Assembly: GCA_030373045.1 (NCBI GenBank)
Contig: JAUCPW010000027.1
Coordinates: 44,478 to 108,477, forward strand
Reading direction: 5' to 3'
Length of the DNA stretch: 64,000 bases
Source of the DNA: Candidatus Fermentibacter sp.
Lineage (GTDB): Bacteria; Fermentibacterota; Fermentibacteria; Fermentibacterales; Fermentibacteraceae
Of the stretch, positions 51,201 through 59,799 are shown one piece after another. Every line of letters begins with the position of its first letter. The stretch's first letter is position 1. The notes beneath the pieces were generated by a model. That model saw nothing but the letters and a program-made list of their open reading frames with translations, searched no databases and was not told the DNA's origin. Both the position numbers and the translations under genes were made by a program.

Positions 51201-51832
51201 TAGAGCACTCCGAGAGGGTCGCGGGCGTCGCCCTTCCTCGTGGCGATCCATTCCACCACGGACGGGATCCTCTCGTCGGCCCTGGCGGACTTCTGGGCTG
51301 CGCGGAGAAGCGTATCCAGGGCCTCCTGCACCCTGCCCTTGCGGAACTGGGCGAGGCTCCACCCGACGTACCTGTCGATGTCGCCCTCGAGCAGCTTGTC
51401 GGTGGCGAACCGCTCGGCGCTCCTGGCACCGGACTCCAGGGCGTCGAACAGCTTGGTCTCGGCGGATCTGTCGACCCGGTTCAGCAGTTCTATCGCACCG
51501 GTGTAGTCGCGCTGGCGCAGCTTGATCTGCCACAGGGTCCGGAGCAGCTCGAAGGACCGGGGGAAGTCGGCCTGCCTGTCCTCGAGCAGTCTGACGACCG
51601 GCGTGGCCAGGTCCCTGTGGAGACGGATGATCTCCTCGCCGGCCCTGGCCGACAGGTCGGGATACCCGATGTCCATGAGGAAAGCCACGAGTTCGCGGGC
51701 CAGTTCCGGCGTCTCGAGAAGTATCTTGAGATCCTGCTCGACCTTGGTGGCGGCCTGGTCGACGTTTCCGGAGTCAGCCATGGACTTGATGACCTTGAAG
51801 AGCCTTCTCTGCTTGCTTTCGAATAGAGCCAT
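48218..51832 (-). CDS. Giant cytoplasmic helical-repeat protein
   Basis: 1204 aa, no signal peptide or membrane helix. It is almost entirely alpha-helical with degenerate TPR/HEAT-like units (YVGWSLAQFRKGRVQEALDT; ERFDDAARELERLFEEGDRT), and Asp/Glu/Arg/Ala rich. It starts MALFESKQRRLFKVIKSMAD. I know no family with this length and N-terminus. It follows the MltD-like gene by seven bases and precedes the coiled-coil/TPR gene by 25, so the proteins are probably made together and may form a scaffold for envelope enzymes. Confidence 0.8.
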   Translation of the reverse strand: MALFESKQRRLFKVIKSMADSGNVDQAATKVEQDLKILLETPELARELVAFLMDIGYPDLSARAGEEIIRLHRDLATPVVRLLEDRQADFPRSFELLRTLWQIKLRQRDYTGAIELLNRVDRSAETKLFDALESGARSAERFATDKLLEGDIDRYVGWSLAQFRKGRVQEALDTLLRAAQKSARADERIPSVVEWIATRKGDARDPLGVLYLVRVYLAFENAELALRNLPDLFEAPVDIVNSTLAVVEKDLIPLDLTNKSRIYFVRLLASAERFDDAARELERLFEEGDRTLDFEAALRDLVSKAQANARPHLLMARYKKDRGENTSALDSLEKAFTCEDAASSPLGETAAAFLDQGIDRDDSIARKLAEFMTERGTVSDAVSALCRLVAGDPEWVQGMIQKLLLKDKNSAEVLTLLAVTMQVRGRESEAAATMQHLQDRKDRKSREDIVHVLSHFDGLMEQYPGLRRMRASVRGVAGREGEAASDWFSLLLAGETVPERGLEDIRESNLHIRRADELLASGFSPETPQEALLGAVAAISRNMFDKADTWLIKACSDANLAPAVAGQVSVLPDTSLARLSLEVLLPIFADTGAAKTAADIILRTSGSDVWRMDLVSRLAWGDPPAEVLFRLRAFLAEGKLALAGGALGSSDIKDPALTGLAEFCRRISAGDIEGGLTHLGDVVDDRRTSGLASAVLETLLDDPGKHGAQVRMFLAKASATNGRYSEACAWLQPVLTSPGVTDLLEQLAHASPGMVDAPLMLVRAAALSDDFDRLRRFSSMVLEMNAGKAAEIAAICESSGSERGSGQCLAYAAELSDRYQLQLDPDALLVKAVLADPSLASTALLRKGGGPSLKAVCAIATANAAAFSDTMRRRQGLSVPVSRTLAERALEQWQAGRDDEAMSHLAGVFAACDMRDMETAVLKKLACDGIGAWRTTAAERLLEDTHDGRITRMEFWNSVRDRSVIEKAVEGRLGEDLRNGRAPAAEVSAAAGAVLASGLEIERLLGFGELLLDAGGGGGGMLGDIARAGYEKWKASSPPVPPSFDLVKLLVSAGMMPEAAEAAWSRMDDKMLSLVRGGLQKKRSSASGTGLSAARDLLLSGRAAEALAALPGGDDAGAEAADISATALWRLGRRSAAIDQWIEAFRRTGDAILLQRLHWALGEAGYPADRAALERFVESRHRNLIPGLGGGAAPAGRLSTISTV

Positions 51833-51839
51833 CGCGATC

Positions 51840-53276
51840 CTACTCCACTACCCGGATCACGAGAACCTGGCCGATCCTCAGATTGTTTCCGGACATCTGG
51901 TTGAGAGCCTGGATCTGCTCGACCGAAACGCCGTACCTGATCGAGAGGTCCCAGAGCGTGTCGCCCTGGACGACCGTGTGCGTAACACCAGCATCGGCGG
52001 ACTGCGCCGCCGAGGAGGGGGCGGGGGCGGGAGCCGCCCCGGCCCCGGCCGGAGGCGTCCCCCTCAGGAGGATCCGCTGCCCGGGATGTATGATGGCATC
52101 CCGGGACATCTCGTTCCAGCCGGCGACCTCCGCCGAGCTGGCGCCGACGGTCTGGGCGATGCCGCTGAGGGTGTCGCCCGACCGGATGGTGTAGTAGAAG
52201 TAGCCCTCGTTCTCGCCGCTCTCGACATTCACCGGGATCGATTCGGGCTCGGGGAGGACGAGCCTCGTGCCAGGCACCAGGGACGCCGTCGGGTTGGCGG
52301 CCCGCAGATCGGCGTTTTCGACACCGAGAGCGAGGGAGATCGAATCCCACGTGTCGCCCTCCCCGACCTGGTATCCGCCGGTGTCCATCGTCCATGCCGT
52401 CGAATAGGCGGCCGAGGCTGCCTGGGCGGGGACAATCATCTCCCAGCCGTCGCCGTAGGAAGGGGTCCGCTCGTTCAGGAACTCGCGGTTCAGCATCACG
52501 AGGCTCTCCGGGGGGATGCCGGCCGAGGCGGCCAGCAGCCTGAGGTCGAGGCCCGGTGGAGCCCAGATGACGGCCAGCGAATCGCCGGTCATGTCGACGG
52601 ACTGGTAGGCCCGCAGAGCGTTGGCGAACCTGGGCACGAAGCTGCGCGTCTCACCCGGCAGATCGAGGTTCTCGAGCGACGTCGTCCCGCGCGAGGATGC
52701 CCTCTGGACGGCCCCCTCGCCGCAGTTGTAGGCTGCGAGTGCCAGGCCCCAGCTCCCGAAGAGGCCGTGCAGGTACTGCAGATACCTGGCCGCGGCCCTG
52801 GTCGATGCCGTCCAGGAGTATCGCTCGTCGATCTCGGAGTCCATGCGGAGATCGAGCTGCGTCCCGGTGCCGCGCATGATCTGCCACGGGCCCGCCGCCC
52901 CGGCGCTCGAGTAGCAGCCCACCTGGTAGCTGCTCTCGATCCAGGGCAGGGCGGCCAGCTCACGCGGGACCCCCTCGTCCTGGAGGATCTTCTCGACGAG
53001 CTTCGCTATGCCGGGAGAGCCGGGGAACCGGTCGGGCCTGTATGTGATGTCGCTCCGGTCCGCCAGCGTCATGGGGAACTCGTCGGCCGGGGCCCAGTCG
53101 ACCGAGGATCTCGCACCTCCGATGATCCCCGGGAGGGGTACGGCCGTTATCGAACCGCCGTCGCGGGCTACCTCCGACCTCCTGTAATCGATTATCCTGG
53201 TGCCCGAGCAGGCCGATGCGAGCAGAACCGCGGCGATCATGGAAACGGTTGTGCGGTTCGGACTCGTGATCCTCAC
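51840..53276 (-). CDS. mltD: MltD-like lytic transglycosylase with three LysM domains
   Basis: 478 aa from a GTG at 53276, chosen because it gives a proper lipoprotein signal (basic n-region, then MIAAVLLASACSG with lipobox ASAC); the ATG at 53240 would leave no n-region. The transglycosylase domain shows ALPWIESSYQVGCYSSAGAA with the catalytic Glu near residue 110, then GPWQIMRGTG and LALAAYNCGEG. Three LysM repeats bind glycan chains: GDTWDSISLALGV, GDTLSGIAQTVGA and GDTLWDLSIRYGV. It starts 24 bases from the divergent asd gene. Confidence 0.92.
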   Translation of the reverse strand: MRITSPNRTTVSMIAAVLLASACSGTRIIDYRRSEVARDGGSITAVPLPGIIGGARSSVDWAPADEFPMTLADRSDITYRPDRFPGSPGIAKLVEKILQDEGVPRELAALPWIESSYQVGCYSSAGAAGPWQIMRGTGTQLDLRMDSEIDERYSWTASTRAAARYLQYLHGLFGSWGLALAAYNCGEGAVQRASSRGTTSLENLDLPGETRSFVPRFANALRAYQSVDMTGDSLAVIWAPPGLDLRLLAASAGIPPESLVMLNREFLNERTPSYGDGWEMIVPAQAASAAYSTAWTMDTGGYQVGEGDTWDSISLALGVENADLRAANPTASLVPGTRLVLPEPESIPVNVESGENEGYFYYTIRSGDTLSGIAQTVGASSAEVAGWNEMSRDAIIHPGQRILLRGTPPAGAGAAPAPAPSSAAQSADAGVTHTVVQGDTLWDLSIRYGVSVEQIQALNQMSGNNLRIGQVLVIRVVE

Positions 53277-53300
53277 AGTCGCATTCCGGGGGTGGATCTG

Positions 53301-54269
53301 ATGCGGATAGGTGTCGTGGGAGCGACAGGTCTCGTCGGGAGGGAGATGGCCCGCATCGTGCGCGATCGGTTCGATCTCCCAGCATCGTCCTTCCTCGCGT
53401 TCGCCTCCGGATCCTCCGAGGGCAGGACCGTGCCCTACGGCGATGCCGAGGTGCGTGTCTCCGCGTTCACCGACGAAGCGGTGGGTGCGGGCGATTTCCT
53501 GCTCGGCGCCACGGCCGCCGAGGCTGCCGGGGAATGGGTTCCGCGGGCCGTTGCCAGGGGCGCCGTCGTGATCGACAACTCCTCCAGATACAGGATGGAT
53601 CCCGGAGTCCCTCTCGTGGTCACCGAGGTGAACCCCGGGGCAGTCCCGGCCGGGTGCAGGCTCATAGCCAACCCGAACTGTTCCACGATACAGCTCGTGG
53701 TGGCCCTGGCGCCGCTCGCCGCGGCGTTCGACATCGAATGGGCCGCCGTTTCCACGTACCAGTCCGTCTCGGGGGGAGGCTCGCCCGCCCTCGCGGAGCT
53801 CGAAAAGGAGGAGAAGGGGCTCTCCGGGAGAAGCAGGGGTGAGATGTACCACCGGAACGTCCTCACCTCGATCGGATCCCTGGACGGGGACCTCTACTGC
53901 GAGGAGGAGAGCAAGCTCTCGCGGGAGACGGCCAAGATCATCGGGAAGAGCTTCCCCGTGTTCCCGGCCTGCGCCAGGGTGCCGGTGCGCGTGGGACACC
54001 TCGAATCCGTCACCATCAGGTTCAGGGAGAGGATCGAAGTCTCCGCGGTCTGCGGGGTTCTCTCCGGGGCACCCGGAGTGGTGCTCCTCGGGCAGGGCCT
54101 CGCGCCGGCGGAGGTCGAGGGCAGGGACGGCGTGCATGTCGGTCGCGTGAGGAGGAGCCCCTCCGACGGATCCGTGATCCAGATGTGGATCACGGCCGAC
54201 AACGTGAGGAAGGGCGCCGCCCTCAACGCAGTCCAGATACTCGAGATGATCCTCGGGGGCAGGATGTGA
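53301..54269 (+). CDS. asd: Aspartate-semialdehyde dehydrogenase
   Basis: 322 aa. The NADP motif GVVGATGLVGREM opens the protein, the active-site Cys is in NPNCSTIQ near residue 125 and the substrate-binding region reads RVPVRVGHLESV near 230, with the catalytic His in GHLE. It reduces aspartyl phosphate to the semialdehyde, leading to lysine, diaminopimelate, threonine and methionine. It is transcribed alone and shares a very short divergent spacer with the MltD-like gene. Confidence 0.95.
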   Translation: MRIGVVGATGLVGREMARIVRDRFDLPASSFLAFASGSSEGRTVPYGDAEVRVSAFTDEAVGAGDFLLGATAAEAAGEWVPRAVARGAVVIDNSSRYRMDPGVPLVVTEVNPGAVPAGCRLIANPNCSTIQLVVALAPLAAAFDIEWAAVSTYQSVSGGGSPALAELEKEEKGLSGRSRGEMYHRNVLTSIGSLDGDLYCEEESKLSRETAKIIGKSFPVFPACARVPVRVGHLESVTIRFRERIEVSAVCGVLSGAPGVVLLGQGLAPAEVEGRDGVHVGRVRRSPSDGSVIQMWITADNVRKGAALNAVQILEMILGGRM

Positions 54270-54327
54270 CACAGACGGCCTCCGTGACGGCATCGCCACA
54301 GGCTCCGCGACCTTCCGGGCGGATCGC

Positions 54328-55011
54328 CTAGAGGTCGAGGTCGTCGTCCACCAGGTCGAAGTCCTCGTCCAGCGGCTCCTCTTCGTCGAGCGAACTGCCG
54401 CAGTTCTCGCAGAAGAGCTTCTGTGGAGGATTGACGTGGCCGCAGGAAGGGCACTTGGTCTCGGAACCGGCTGACGGCTCCTCCTCGATCTCCTCGTCGA
54501 TCTCGAGATCCACCGGCTCCTCGACGGGGGCCTCCTTGGCGGCCCTGGAAGCCGAGGCCGACTTGCGGGCCGAGGTGGCTTCGTCGACGTCCTTGAGAAC
54601 CTTGTTGAGATCGCCCAGCTCCGAGCGCAGTTTCTCGAGCTCGGCTCCGGTGGCGGCCCTGGAGTGCCTGGCGTCCTCGAGTTCGGCGCGGAAGGACCCG
54701 TCGTTGGCGTCGTATTCCTTCAGCTTCGCCCTGAGGTTGAGCTCGTCGACCTTGTCGCTCTCCTCGGTGTAGCGACGCTCCCTCTGCTCGATCTCCTTCT
54801 TCAGCTCCGCGACCTTGCCCTCGAGGGTCCCCCTCTCGGCGGAGATCGAACTGAGGACGCTGTCGAGCTGGTCCTGATAATCCTGCCGGATCCTCTTGTA
54901 AACCCTCTCGTTGGTTTCTGCCTTCAGCTTCTCCAGGTTGGCCAGCCTGTCGGCGAGCTCGGTACGGCTGGACAGCAGCTCCTGGATCTTCTCCTCAAGA
55001 ACCTCCGCCAT
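54328..55011 (-). CDS. Coiled-coil protein with C-terminal zinc ribbon
   Basis: 227 aa. Residues ~1-140 form a continuous charged coiled coil (AEVLEEKIQELLSSRTELAD and on), rich in Glu, Arg and Leu heptads. A short linker and an acidic stretch precede a zinc ribbon (CPSCGHVNPPQKLFCENCG) near residue 190, and the tail is nearly all Asp, Glu and Leu. This organisation resembles bacterial CT398-type proteins. The partner and function are unknown. It is preceded on the same strand by holA across ~110 bases. Confidence 0.8.
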   Translation of the reverse strand: MAEVLEEKIQELLSSRTELADRLANLEKLKAETNERVYKRIRQDYQDQLDSVLSSISAERGTLEGKVAELKKEIEQRERRYTEESDKVDELNLRAKLKEYDANDGSFRAELEDARHSRAATGAELEKLRSELGDLNKVLKDVDEATSARKSASASRAAKEAPVEEPVDLEIDEEIEEEPSAGSETKCPSCGHVNPPQKLFCENCGSSLDEEEPLDEDFDLVDDDLDL

Positions 55012-55119
55012 GTCAACTCCTCTCGAGGGACTGATGGACCTGCAGAAGCAGGCAGGGGCTCACGCCTATTGTCCTGGTCCGAGTCCGGCCGCGGACGCGG
55101 ACGCCCGCAGTTCACGTAG

Positions 55120-56127
55120 TCAATATACTTTTTGTTCCGGTGTCAAGGAGTGTATCAGCGCGGCGAGCACCGTGAAGGGTTCACCCCCCGTCTTCAGCTT
55201 ATGGTCGGAGGACGCCAGGGCTTCCGATGCGATCCATTGCGGCGGGACCGACGTCTTCGCCGCAGCATCGGCAAGACGGTCCGAGGCGCCCCGGGGCAGG
55301 CCGGTCTCCCTCTCGATCTCCCTCCGCCCGCCGCCGGAGGCGAGTATCGACCTCGCGGCCTCGAGCTTCTCCCACTGTCTCTGGATCAGCGCCAGCAGAG
55401 CGACCGGCTCCTCCCCGGCCTGCAGAAGCCTCCATGCAAGGGCCAGTGCGCGCCCCCTGCGCCCCGACCAGATCTCGTCCGCCAGATCGAACACGCCGGG
55501 GTCCGCGACTCCGGTGAGGAGCCCCGCCATCTCGGCCTGGGACAGAGTCCTGCCGCCGGAGAAGACGGCAGCGGTCCTCACGGCGTCGTCGAGCCTCGAC
55601 AGGCTGCCTCCGGCCCAGGCCACCAGGGCGCTCCTGCTCCCGGCTGTGAGCGCGAGACCGTGCTCCCCTGCCAGCAGGTCGCACCACCTGGGCATGTCCC
55701 TCTCGAAAGGATCCCAGCATACATAGGAGACGGCTCCGGGGAGCCCGTCCAGGGATGCGTTGAAGGAGTTGCGGAGCGCTGTCTCGGTGGATTCGACGAG
55801 GATGGCGTCCACCCGTCCGGAAGCCGAAGCGGCCTCGACGAGTTCGCGCCTGACGGCGGCCGGCAGCCTGTCGGCCTCCGGAAGCCTCAGGAGCCTGCCG
55901 GGGGCGAACAGCGAGGGCTCCTCGAGCATCCTCGTGATCAGGCCGGGTTCGGCCTCGTCGGGAGGAACGGCTCCATACTCGAATCCGAGTTCGGAGCAGA
56001 ACCGTCTCCTCACCGCGTCCCTCACCCTCGAGAGCTGCACCTGCTCGGTTCCACAGGCGAGGAAGACCGATCCCGGACCTGCCTTCCCGACGCTGTCCAT
56101 GAAGCCCTGAAGCGAAGAAGCCTTCAA
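55120..56127 (-). CDS. holA: DNA polymerase III delta subunit
   Basis: 335 aa from a TTG at 56127, chosen because GGAGGG lies four to five bases upstream and the extra N-terminal residues (KASSLQGFMDSV) fit the HolA pattern; the ATG at 56100 lacks a good site. The N-terminal region (GSVFLACGTEQVQLSRVRDA) corresponds to the clamp-loader AAA+-like fold, and the C-terminal collar region reads ALALAWRLLQAGEEPVALLA and LIQRQWEKLEAAR. Delta opens the sliding clamp. Overall similarity is low, as usual for HolA. Confidence 0.87.
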   Translation of the reverse strand: MKASSLQGFMDSVGKAGPGSVFLACGTEQVQLSRVRDAVRRRFCSELGFEYGAVPPDEAEPGLITRMLEEPSLFAPGRLLRLPEADRLPAAVRRELVEAASASGRVDAILVESTETALRNSFNASLDGLPGAVSYVCWDPFERDMPRWCDLLAGEHGLALTAGSRSALVAWAGGSLSRLDDAVRTAAVFSGGRTLSQAEMAGLLTGVADPGVFDLADEIWSGRRGRALALAWRLLQAGEEPVALLALIQRQWEKLEAARSILASGGGRREIERETGLPRGASDRLADAAAKTSVPPQWIASEALASSDHKLKTGGEPFTVLAALIHSLTPEQKVY

Positions 56128-56214
56128 TATCCCTCCGCAGGCTTGCCCTGCCGACCTCCCGTCCTTATTGTTGCGGATCAATCGCGGACGGCGGCCAACA
56201 ATCGGGAGATAAAG

Positions 56215-58065
56215 ATGCTGACCTGGTTTCGAGACAACGCGAAGATATTCCTCATAGCCATAATTGTCACTTTCGTGGTCCTCATCTTCGTCGACTGGGG
56301 CACCGGCCGCAACAGGAACAGGGGCGGGGCGCTCGGCGCGATCGCACGGGTGGATGGACAGGATGTCCCGCCCGAGGAGTACGACGCAAGCATATCCTCC
56401 ATGTACACGAGGCTCGAGAGCCAGATGCAGGCCGCGGGCCACCCCGACCCCCAGTCGGAGCTGTCTGCCATGTCGTACAGGATCCAGGATGCCGCCTTCG
56501 ACGAGATGGTGGACAACCGGCTCCGCGACGCCTATCTGCGCAGGATCCGCTGGAGCATGCCCGACGAGGTGTCTGGCGAGGCATACATAAGGGCCATCCT
56601 CGAGATGATGGGCACCACCGACGTAGATGCCGCCTGGCGGCAGTTCTCGGAGACACCCGGGTTCCAGTCGCAGTTCTACCAGAACGTGCTGCAGATGAGG
56701 GCGGCCATGTTCCCGGCCGCCGGCCGCATGCAGAACATGGCTCCGCGGGCCGAACTGTCGTACTTCATCGCATCCTCGTACATGCCCGTCACGGCCAGGT
56801 TCGTGGCATTCCGGGCCACCCCCCCGATCCCGGGCCCCGAGGAGCTCAGGTCCTTCTACGACTCGCACGCCGAGCTCTTCACCTATCCGCCCAACGCCAG
56901 GGTCAGATATGCCGTGATCGCAGTGCAGCCCGGCTCTTCGGACATCGAAACCGCGCAGGGTGTCGTGGATTCGCTCGCCATGTCCCAGTCCTCCCCCGAC
57001 ACGATGCTGATCACCCGCGGCAACATGCTCGCCTTCATGGGAGCGGATTCCATCCCGCCGGCCGGCAGCCTCTCGCAGGGGTTCACAGGCCTGTCGATGC
57101 GCGGAACCGGCGTGCCTTCCGCCCACAGGGTGATGATCACGTCGATCGCTCCTTCGTTGGAGGATCCGGGCGCCGGTGACACGCTCACCGTGCTCCACTG
57201 GGAGTCGCCGGTCCTGCCCGGCCGGGATGCGCTCTACGCGACCGTGCAGGGAGTCGAGGACAACATGTCCGGGCTGCTCGCCGGCTCCGTCCCGATGGCC
57301 GAATCCCTCATGGTGATGGACTGGGGCGAACTCTACATAGAGGAGAACGGGGCGCTGCCCGAAGGCATCCCGGAGGGCATGAGGGCCTTCGCGCTCGACA
57401 CCGCCTGGGTGGACTCCATCGGGCCGGTCTTCTTCTCCCCCTCGTACAGGGGCGGCTATCCGGCCCTCATAGTGGCGAGGATGCTCGACAGGAACCTCGA
57501 AACGCGCCTCGTGCCGTTCGAGGAGGTCGAGTCGTCCGGCGAACTCCTGATGACGGCATATACCGCCGCCGCTGCGGAATCCTCGATGGCGGAGGCCTCG
57601 CGGGCCCTGGCGGAGATGGAGGCGTCCGGGGTCTCGCTCGGCATCTATGCCTCCGCCGAGTCGCTCCCGATAGGAACGACTCCGGAGTTCACCGCCCGGG
57701 ATGTACGGAACGCCTCCCTGTCCGACCCGGAGTCCTACGGCGGACTGCTCGCCAGCGCCGACTTCGCCCTGGCCGCACTGACCGAGCCCCTCCTCACCCC
57801 GATAGGGCCGTTCAGGACGGGCGGTGGCGCCATGATCGCCGAGATAGTGAGCAGAAACGAGCTGCCCATGCCCTCCGATCCGGCCGTTCTCGCCCCGATG
57901 TACCTCGGAGTGCAGACCGGACACGGTTCCCTGGCTGTCCTGAGCCTCCTGGACATCCTGAGGGAGGACGCATCGGTCGAGGATCTGAGGGCGGAATTCG
58001 AGCAGGCGCTCAGAGAGAGCAGGAACTCGCAGGAGCCCGAACCGGTGCTCCCGGCGGGATACTGA
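56215..58065 (+). CDS. PpiD/SurA-N-type membrane-anchored chaperone
   Basis: 616 aa. One N-terminal membrane helix (residues ~10-28) follows MLTWFRDNAK, then a SurA-like N-domain (RVDGQDVPPEEYDASISSMY and VDNRLRDAYLRR near residue 95). The remainder is a long extracytoplasmic region with at least two weakly repeated modules, but I do not see the clear parvulin motif of active PpiD. It probably helps newly exported outer-membrane proteins fold. It ends two bases before the stop of the convergent ABC permease gene. Confidence 0.82.
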   Translation: MLTWFRDNAKIFLIAIIVTFVVLIFVDWGTGRNRNRGGALGAIARVDGQDVPPEEYDASISSMYTRLESQMQAAGHPDPQSELSAMSYRIQDAAFDEMVDNRLRDAYLRRIRWSMPDEVSGEAYIRAILEMMGTTDVDAAWRQFSETPGFQSQFYQNVLQMRAAMFPAAGRMQNMAPRAELSYFIASSYMPVTARFVAFRATPPIPGPEELRSFYDSHAELFTYPPNARVRYAVIAVQPGSSDIETAQGVVDSLAMSQSSPDTMLITRGNMLAFMGADSIPPAGSLSQGFTGLSMRGTGVPSAHRVMITSIAPSLEDPGAGDTLTVLHWESPVLPGRDALYATVQGVEDNMSGLLAGSVPMAESLMVMDWGELYIEENGALPEGIPEGMRAFALDTAWVDSIGPVFFSPSYRGGYPALIVARMLDRNLETRLVPFEEVESSGELLMTAYTAAAAESSMAEASRALAEMEASGVSLGIYASAESLPIGTTPEFTARDVRNASLSDPESYGGLLASADFALAALTEPLLTPIGPFRTGGGAMIAEIVSRNELPMPSDPAVLAPMYLGVQTGHGSLAVLSLLDILREDASVEDLRAEFEQALRESRNSQEPEPVLPAGY

Positions 58066-58066
58066 T

Positions 58067-59020
58067 CTAGGTCCCTCCGCCGCCCTCCCTGAACAGGAGG
58101 GCCAGGAAGAACGGGCCCCCGAGAAGGGACATGACGATCCCGATCGGGATCTCCGCGGGCGCCGCGACCACCCTGGAGACGACATCGGCCAGGAGCAGCA
58201 CCGCCATGCCGCCGAGCGCGGATGCGGGAAGCAGGACCCTGTTGTCCGATCCGGCGAACCTCCGCATGACATGCGGCACGATCAGCCCGACGAATCCTAC
58301 CGGCCCGACCGCACCCACGGCTCCACCGGCCAGGAGCGAGGCGGCCAGCAGGAGGGCGTTCCTCTCCGTCCTCACTCTGACACCGCGCGAGGCGGCCAGG
58401 TCGTCGCCCATCGACAGCTGATTGAGGGTGCCCGACCTCGGAAGGGCCAGCGACAGCCCCAGCACGACGAACGGCAGGAGGAAGAGCGGAACTGCGCCGT
58501 CAACTGCCGCCAGGTCGCCCATCATCCACCTGATGATCTCCACCAGCCTGGAGGCGGGGCTGAAGTACTCCACCAGGAGGAGCAGGGAGGCCCCGACCAG
58601 GTTGACCGTGACTCCGGAGAGCAGCAGCCTGGAAGAATCACCCCCCCCGGAAGCCCTCGCAAGGGCCCAGACCGCGGCGGAGGCCGCAAGGGCGCCGGCC
58701 GATCCCGCTCCGAGGAACACGATGACCGGCATCATCGGCTCCAGGATTATGAGGGCCCCGGCGGCAAGGCTGGCGCCCGCGGAGATGCCGAGCGTATAGG
58801 GCGTGGCGAGGTCGTTCCGCAGCAGGCCCTGCAGGATGCAGCCGGAGACGGCAAGGGACGATCCGGCCAGCAGCGCGAGCGCGACCCTGGGGATCCTCAG
58901 CCTGAGTGCGAGCGCATCGTCCGGGAATCCGAGGGGGCCGCAGGAGAGCGAGAGAAGGACTCCGAAGAGGACCAGCAGGGCGAGGCTGATCCAGAGAAGG
59001 GGCCGTCCGCCGGTCTTCAC
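58067..59020 (-). CDS. FecCD/BtuC-family ABC transporter permease
   Basis: 317 aa, GTG start overlapping the ATPase stop (GTGA). About ten membrane helices. Family landmarks are RIPRVALALLAGSSLAVSG near residue 45, LATPYTLGISAGASLAAG near 70 and GPVGFVGLIVPHVMRRFAG near 235, the coupling loop that contacts the ATPase. It forms the inner-membrane pore for cobalamin, siderophore or haem import. Specificity is not readable from the permease. Confidence 0.93.
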   Translation of the reverse strand: MKTGGRPLLWISLALLVLFGVLLSLSCGPLGFPDDALALRLRIPRVALALLAGSSLAVSGCILQGLLRNDLATPYTLGISAGASLAAGALIILEPMMPVIVFLGAGSAGALAASAAVWALARASGGGDSSRLLLSGVTVNLVGASLLLLVEYFSPASRLVEIIRWMMGDLAAVDGAVPLFLLPFVVLGLSLALPRSGTLNQLSMGDDLAASRGVRVRTERNALLLAASLLAGGAVGAVGPVGFVGLIVPHVMRRFAGSDNRVLLPASALGGMAVLLLADVVSRVVAAPAEIPIGIVMSLLGGPFFLALLFREGGGGT

Positions 59021-59799
59021 GCCTCGCCCACGAGCAGCGGCACGACCGAGAACCCGCCGTACCCGTCCTGCGAAACCGCGAGGTCGACCCCGAACACGTC
59101 GCTCAGGATCTCCCCCGTACAGACCGACGGCGGAGGTCCGAAGGCCCTGGAGCCCCCTCCGGCGACAGCCAGCACGCTCGTGGCGAACCTGCCTGCTATG
59201 CCTATCTCGTGAGTGCTGGCCAGTACCGACACGCCCATCGTCCCGAGGCGCCCCAGCAGCTTCCAGACGTCTATCTGATGACGGAAGTCGAGGGAGGCGG
59301 CGGGCTCGTCGAGGAGCAGGAGAACCGGTTTCTGGGCAAGTGCGGAGGCCAGCATCACGAGGCGCCTCTCCCCTCCCGAGAGCTCGCAGAAGGGCCGTCC
59401 CGCCAGACCCGCCACCCCGGTCAGATCCATGCACTCCTCCGCGATACCGAGATCGACGGCGCTGTCGGGGCTCCAGGGCTGCCTGTGGGGATGCCTGCCC
59501 AGGAGGACGGTCTCCAGCACGGTCAGGCGGCTGCCGTGGTTGTACTCCTGCGGGAGGAACGAGGCCAGCCTGGCCATCTCGGGCCTCGTGAGGGCCCTCG
59601 AATCGGAACCTGCGATGGTGACCCGGCCCGACATCAGGGTGCCGAGGTTCAGGATCGCCCTGAGGAGAGTGCTCTTGCCCGCGCCGTTGGGTCCTATCAT
59701 GGCGCAGATGCCGCCCTCCTCGAGGCCGAAGGAGATGTCCGACAGGACGGCGTTCCCTCCATATCCGGCCGACAGGTCCTCGACGGTCAGACGCTGCAC
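59017..59799 (-). CDS. FecE/BtuD-type ABC transporter ATPase
   Basis: 260 aa from a GTG at 59799. Walker A is GPNGAGKST (residues ~36-44), Q-loop is in FLPQEYNHG, the signature is ELSGGERRLVMLASALAQ, Walker B is LLLLDEPAASLD and the H-loop ASTHEI. It drives the neighbouring permease. Its start overlaps the end of the binding-protein gene and its stop overlaps the permease start, so all three are translated together. Confidence 0.95.
   Translation of the reverse strand: MQRLTVEDLSAGYGGNAVLSDISFGLEEGGICAMIGPNGAGKSTLLRAILNLGTLMSGRVTIAGSDSRALTRPEMARLASFLPQEYNHGSRLTVLETVLLGRHPHRQPWSPDSAVDLGIAEECMDLTGVAGLAGRPFCELSGGERRLVMLASALAQKPVLLLLDEPAASLDFRHQIDVWKLLGRLGTMGVSVLASTHEIGIAGRFATSVLAVAGGGSRAFGPPPSVCTGEILSDVFGVDLAVSQDGYGGFSVVPLLVGEA

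Noticed and set aside
55120..58272. A 1050-codon minus-strand frame running antisense across the PpiD-like gene into holA
   Set aside because: Only the last ~335 codons (holA) have recognisable motifs and a ribosome site. The upstream part is antisense to a well-supported gene and has the Arg/Gly/Pro composition typical of shadow frames in GC-rich DNA.
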